Shown one piece after another: positions 60,789 through 64,000 of a DNA stretch of 64,000 bases. Made by a program: the position numbers and the translations under genes. The notes below the pieces were generated by a model. The model saw only the letters and a list, made by a program, of their open reading frames with translations. It made no database searches and was not told where the DNA came from. Source of the DNA: JADKHR01 sp041917295 (GTDB lineage: Bacteria; Elusimicrobiota; Elusimicrobia; FEN-1173); the NCBI GenBank assembly GCA_041917295.1, contig JAYRXX010000019.1:26854-90853 (forward strand). The letters are read 5' to 3'. Within the stretch, counting starts at the first letter, position 1; each line of letters starts with the position of its first letter.

Positions 60789-61529
60789 ATGAGCACCCGA
60801 ACGAAATCTATGGAAATCCATCGCGCGAAAGATCGGTTCCATTCAAAAATTGACTGGCTTGATTCTTGGCACAGTTTCAGTTTTGGGCATCACCATGACC
60901 CCCGTAACACTCATCACGGTCTTCTTTTGGTGTTAAACGACGATGTGATCAAGCCGGGAACCGGTTTCATGACTCACCCCCACCAGGACATGGAAATCGT
61001 GACTTGGGTTTTGGAGGGGGAACTGGAACACCGGGATTCCGAAGGGAACCAAGGGGTGATCACCCCGGGGTTGGCCCAACGCATGAGCGCGGGGACAGGC
61101 ATTTGGCACTCGGAAATGAACCCCAGTTCCACCACGCCCGTACGGCTCATCCAAATGTGGGTTCCGCCGGACACGCGCCGAATCAAACCCTCCTACGAAC
61201 AATTGGATGTTTCCCAGGACTTGGCGAAGGGCGCGTTGATCCCCATCGCTTCCGGGAACCGCACCGGGGCGATTTCCATCCGGCAAAAAGGCGCTACCCT
61301 CTGGGCCGGTCGGCTTCTTCCCGGAGCCGTGGTAAATATTCCAGACGCGTCCCATGTCCACCTGTTTGTGGCCACCGGGGAGGTGGCGCTGGACAACCAG
61401 TTCCCATTGAAACAAGGCGACGCGGCCCGGTTGACCCACGCCGGAGCGCGTCCCTTATCGGCCGGCCCAACGGGTGCTGAAATATTAATCTGGGAAACGC
61501 ATCTCCAACCGAACTTCGCGGTTTCTTAA
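60789..61529 (+). CDS. Pirin-family protein (YhhW-like bicupin)
   Basis: A 246-residue bicupin. WHSFSFGHHHDP and GTGFMTHPHQDMEIVTWVLEGELEHRDS carry the N-terminal cupin with metal-binding His/Glu residues; SAGTGIWHSEMNPS and LIQMWVPPDTRRIKPSYEQ complete the pirin signature. Family members bind Fe and some have quercetin 2,3-dioxygenase activity; others regulate. ATG is preceded by CAAGGAGAAACCC (strong SD). Confidence 0.88.
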   Translation: MSTRTKSMEIHRAKDRFHSKIDWLDSWHSFSFGHHHDPRNTHHGLLLVLNDDVIKPGTGFMTHPHQDMEIVTWVLEGELEHRDSEGNQGVITPGLAQRMSAGTGIWHSEMNPSSTTPVRLIQMWVPPDTRRIKPSYEQLDVSQDLAKGALIPIASGNRTGAISIRQKGATLWAGRLLPGAVVNIPDASHVHLFVATGEVALDNQFPLKQGDAARLTHAGARPLSAGPTGAEILIWETHLQPNFAVS

Positions 61530-61551
61530 AACAGCAACCGGGTCCGGCTGA

Positions 61552-62133
61552 TTATTTTTTAGGAAAGGCCGAGGGCGGTGAAGGGAGGGGCTCGTCAAGA
61601 TCCAATTCGTCGGCGACATCGGGAAGCGATGAATCCAGCCGGAAATGGTGCCCGACCCACTCGACGATTTTTTCCTGGAGAGATCCGTCGATCTGGAAAA
61701 GAGGAAGCCGAAGAATCTCTCCGTTCTTTGTCGTCAAAACCAACGTGAAATTGCCTTTGGAGACGGGCTCAAACTGGACCGCCCCCAAATCCGACCATTT
61801 TAGATCGGTGGTTCCCTCCGGCGCCCGCACGCTGATCCCTTCGTTGTCTAATTTCCACGTGGTGAACGGTTGGACCGGTCGGGCCAACAGAAGAATTGTC
61901 CCGCAAATAACTGACAGGACCGGCGCCAAAATTCCATAAACTTTAGGGGGCCAATGAATGTGAAGGTGCCGGTCGGCAAATCTCGAGAAAGCGCCGCGGA
62001 ACACAAACAAAAAGGGTAGTACAATCAACAACCCCAACGCAAAATACTGGAGTTCAACGGGCAACGTCCAAGACATCCACTCGACGAGAATGGATCCGGA
62101 CTCTTCTGTAAAGGTGTAAGGACGAGCCATCAT
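61552..62133 (-). CDS. Membrane protein with PH-like C-terminal domain
   Basis: A 193-residue protein. Two hydrophobic segments (about 26-46, 68-86) are followed by a beta-rich domain with WKLDNEGISVRAPEGTTDLKWSDLGAVQFEP, resembling bacterial PH-like domains (a W-x-D-L strand pattern). C-terminal residues are acidic with a Pro-rich tail. The ATG at 62133 has GGAGGCGTC upstream. It stands alone, convergent with the pirin gene and upstream-adjacent to the BamA-like gene on the same strand (72-base gap). Confidence 0.65.
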   Translation of the reverse strand: MMARPYTFTEESGSILVEWMSWTLPVELQYFALGLLIVLPFLFVFRGAFSRFADRHLHIHWPPKVYGILAPVLSVICGTILLLARPVQPFTTWKLDNEGISVRAPEGTTDLKWSDLGAVQFEPVSKGNFTLVLTTKNGEILRLPLFQIDGSLQEKIVEWVGHHFRLDSSLPDVADELDLDEPLPSPPSAFPKK

Positions 62134-62205
62134 GACGCCTCCATTCTAACATACGAAAAAGGGTTGCATCCTTCGGCGCACCGCGGCCCCATCACGACAC
62201 CACGG

Positions 62206-63819
62206 TCAAAACACTTGACCTGTGCCGAAGGTGAATACGGGCGACCGTTGGCCGTTGGTGGCGCGGGTGGGCCAGGCCAAATCAAACCGCAGGACCTGGC
62301 CCAAACTGGCGCGGGTGAGATGAAATCGCAAACCCAGTCCGTACCCGGCCCTCAGATCGCCAAAGTCCAGCGCCGTGCCCCGGGGCCAGACGTATCCCAC
62401 GTCCACAAATCCCACGGCCCCGATTCCAAAAAACTCGAACACCTCGTCCACCAAAAACAATCGGTTTTCCACATTGGCCAGGAAAAGTCGGTTGCCGGAA
62501 AAAGCATTGACCGGATATCCCCGCAGACCGGACGTGCCCCCCAAAAGAAGTTGAGTGTCCTCATCGGGGTTGAACACCTGGTCCCAGGCCACATGACCGG
62601 CCCAGGTTGTCCAGGATCGAGCCCGGTCATAGAATTCGGTGTCAACGCGGGTTTTGACGTTTTTCCATTCGGATTGGTAACGACCCTCTTCTTTGAGGGT
62701 TAATAATCCGAACCGATCGGACCCCCACTGTCGGCCTTGGCTGAAAAGCCCCTGAACAAAGGTGGCGTTGGTCGCTCCACGAACCCATCGGGCTTGGGAG
62801 ACGCCGACATTGGCCCCCACCACCGGTCCCAAATTAAAATCTTCCACGCGGGAATAAAGGCGGATATGATCTTTTGTAATAAAGTTCACTTTTTGCCAAT
62901 CGAGGCTGGGACCGAACAGGTGATAGACGTCGTCTCGCAAAAGCCCGGCGGTTCCCTTGGTTTCCGATAATCGTTGATGAACGAAGCGGTAGCCCAACCC
63001 CAGCCGACGTACCCGACGAACGGTGGATCCCACCGAGAAGGCCACCCCGCCCCCCAGATCTTTGTTCTCCTCCGTGTATCGATTAATTTCTTCACCGTTT
63101 TCAAGCAACACGGTATCGCTCTTGGCGTAAGCGCCGGATGTTTTAAATCCAAACCGAGTGAGGGTGGAAGAAAAGGGTTTTTCAACCGAGAGGGCTCGCG
63201 AAGAGCCTTCCGCGGTATCGGCGTAATCGCCCGTCAACCGAAGGCGGGTACCCAACAAGGCGGGATCGTCGTAAGAAAAACTGCGGGTCACCAAGTCCGG
63301 TTCTTTTTTGTAGATAAACCCCACTTCTTTTCCATAACCGGCCAAATTGCGTTCCCTGATTCCCATGGTGTACTTGGTTTCTTCCCCGGACCCGGAGACG
63401 CCGATAAAGGGTTCCGTGGTCCAGGTGTCTTGGGCCTCGACCAAGATGTCCACCGCTCCGCGGCCAACCGGCACGGGACGCACATGCACATCCCGCAGGC
63501 GCAAAATCCGCCGCAGAGCGCGTTCGGTTTCTTGGCCCAGGGCGGGGTCGAACAGGTCGCCTTTCTTAAAAAGCAACTGTTGTCGGATGGTTTTTTCTCG
63601 CGTGGAAATATGCAGATGGTTAATGGCCCGATACACCAGCTTGTTTTCCGAGGGGATCGACGTGTCGAAAATTTGCCGGCGAATGACATAAATGTTTTCG
63701 ATCCGATACCCGTGGTAAGTGGGGTCTTTTTTTGCGGCCGTCACGAAGTGAGAGAGTCCGCACAATAGGACCGCCGCCAAGGCGCATGAACGGCCTATTT
63801 GAACCGGGGAGACGATCAT
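62206..63819 (-). CDS. BamA/TamA-like outer-membrane beta-barrel protein (Omp85 family)
   Basis: A 537-residue Omp85-type protein. A signal peptide (CALAAVLLCGLSHFVTAA) is followed by about two POTRA-like regions (RIENIYVIRRQIFDTS, REKTIRQQLLFKKGDLFDPA, RRILRLRDVHVRPVPVGRGAVDILVEAQD) and a C-terminal beta-barrel from about 150 on, ending with a terminal Phe as in outer-membrane barrels. TQLLLGGTSGLRGYPVNAFSGNRLF carries the conserved GLRGY-type Omp85 motif. Short for BamA, it suits a TamA/surface antigen type. ATG 63819 is used; the start at 63846 adds only nine residues. Confidence 0.87.
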   Translation of the reverse strand: MIVSPVQIGRSCALAAVLLCGLSHFVTAAKKDPTYHGYRIENIYVIRRQIFDTSIPSENKLVYRAINHLHISTREKTIRQQLLFKKGDLFDPALGQETERALRRILRLRDVHVRPVPVGRGAVDILVEAQDTWTTEPFIGVSGSGEETKYTMGIRERNLAGYGKEVGFIYKKEPDLVTRSFSYDDPALLGTRLRLTGDYADTAEGSSRALSVEKPFSSTLTRFGFKTSGAYAKSDTVLLENGEEINRYTEENKDLGGGVAFSVGSTVRRVRRLGLGYRFVHQRLSETKGTAGLLRDDVYHLFGPSLDWQKVNFITKDHIRLYSRVEDFNLGPVVGANVGVSQARWVRGATNATFVQGLFSQGRQWGSDRFGLLTLKEEGRYQSEWKNVKTRVDTEFYDRARSWTTWAGHVAWDQVFNPDEDTQLLLGGTSGLRGYPVNAFSGNRLFLANVENRLFLVDEVFEFFGIGAVGFVDVGYVWPRGTALDFGDLRAGYGLGLRFHLTRASLGQVLRFDLAWPTRATNGQRSPVFTFGTGQVF

Positions 63820-63878
63820 AACTTTTAGTATAACGGATTTTGGCAAAACATCCAGGCCGTCGAATTGAGCGGCCTATA

Positions 63879-63923
63879 ATGTAACCCTGAATAAGGGTGT
63901 TGTGCGGTTAAAAATGTAACCCT
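63879..63923. repeat. Repeated ATGTAACCCT motif, probable terminal repeat of an insertion sequence
   Basis: ATGTAACCCT occurs at 63879-63888 and again at 63914-63923 in the same orientation, and AACCCTGAATAAGGGT at 63883-63898 holds an inverted ACCCT/AGGGT pair. Multiple short terminal motifs of this kind are typical of transposase-binding ends. They lie just upstream of a gene start at 63946, so they probably mark the left end of an insertion sequence. Confidence 0.5.
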
Positions 63924-63945
63924 ACCTCTGCAAAGAGGAGGGCTC

Positions 63946-64000
63946 ATGCCGAGCTTAAAATCAAAGATGGAATATCTCGAAGCTGTCTACCAACGTTACC
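63946..64000 (+). CDS. Start of a probable transposase/integrase-like gene (cut by window end)
   Basis: ATG at 63946 with AAAGAGGAGGGCTC upstream (strong SD) begins the first 18 residues (MPSLKSKMEYLEAVYQRY). This resembles the N terminus of integrase-core transposases that continue with a conserved Lys/Glu-rich helix. The direct repeats upstream support an insertion sequence. Only the first 55 bases are inside the window. Confidence 0.45.
   Translation, partial: MPSLKSKMEYLEAVYQRY

Noticed and set aside
62974..63768. 264-residue plus-strand frame opposite the Omp85 gene
   Set aside because: It lies wholly antisense to a well-supported outer-membrane protein, has no SD and no recognisable motif; it is a codon-bias shadow. 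The same holds for 62164-62703.
1..64000. CRISPR array, prophage or toxin-antitoxin system
   Set aside because: I looked for regularly spaced direct repeats and for phage or toxin-like gene pairs and saw none.

Overview
The window looks like a chromosomal segment of an uncultivated Gram-negative bacterium. Signs of an outer membrane are a BamA/TamA-like outer-membrane barrel (62206-63819), a lipobox protease, a Wzx-type flippase and a very long surface-glycan locus. Coding density is high and many neighbouring genes overlap by ATGA or GTGA. I cannot assign a phylum from sequence alone; a candidate lineage such as Elusimicrobiota would fit the style, but that is a guess.

Region 1 (1-43158, all plus strand) is a surface-glycan factory. 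After lhgO come a WbpA-type UDP-sugar 6-dehydrogenase and genes for a modified nonulosonic (sialic-acid-like) sugar: SpsF-like cytidylyltransferase, Gfo/Idh/MocA oxidoreductase, DegT aminotransferase, SDR, N-formyltransferase, NeuB, an asparagine-synthase-type amidotransferase and an N-acetyl sugar amidotransferase. A run of methyltransferases, a long GT-like protein, a flippase and two more methyltransferases follow. At about 20.1-20.2 kb there is a palindrome and a shift to visibly more AT-rich DNA. From there 20226-27813 carries a GT2, an SDR, a WbpB-D-E-I set and a membrane glycosyltransferase. Together with WbpA this is a complete-looking route to UDP-2,3-diacetamido-2,3-dideoxy-mannuronic acid. 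A third module (27810-39482) is built around a NeuA-like cytidylyltransferase with two radical SAM enzymes, a TIM-barrel isomerase, a HisC-like aminotransferase, a 2-hydroxyacid dehydrogenase, SDRs and a HAD phosphatase. Its product is unknown and it is the best candidate for an undescribed pathway. A GT2, a GT4 and a glycerate kinase close the region.

Region 2 (43231-47271, plus): a good sigma70-like promoter precedes a DsbA-like / MauE-like redox pair coupled to another DegT aminotransferase and an M48 lipoprotein peptidase. tRNA-Phe(GAA) follows, with a small secreted cysteine protein 11 nt behind it.

Region 3 (58488 down to 47233, minus): a tightly packed nine-gene operon behind a well-formed TetR-type promoter/operator. 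It encodes TetR, a lipase-like hydrolase, DUF2339 and DUF3999 membrane proteins, an MGDG-synthase-like glycosyltransferase, an APP1-type phosphatidate phosphatase, an MBL-fold hydrolase, an amidohydrolase and a PAP2-like phosphatase. This suggests envelope lipid remodelling. The glycosyltransferase gene is broken by a 264-bp MITE-like element with 32-bp perfect terminal inverted repeats and a TA target duplication; removing it restores the frame exactly.

Region 4 (58547-64000): a secreted serpin with a predicted P1 arginine, a small membrane protein, a pirin, a PH-like membrane protein, the BamA-like protein, and at the right edge the start of what looks like an insertion sequence.
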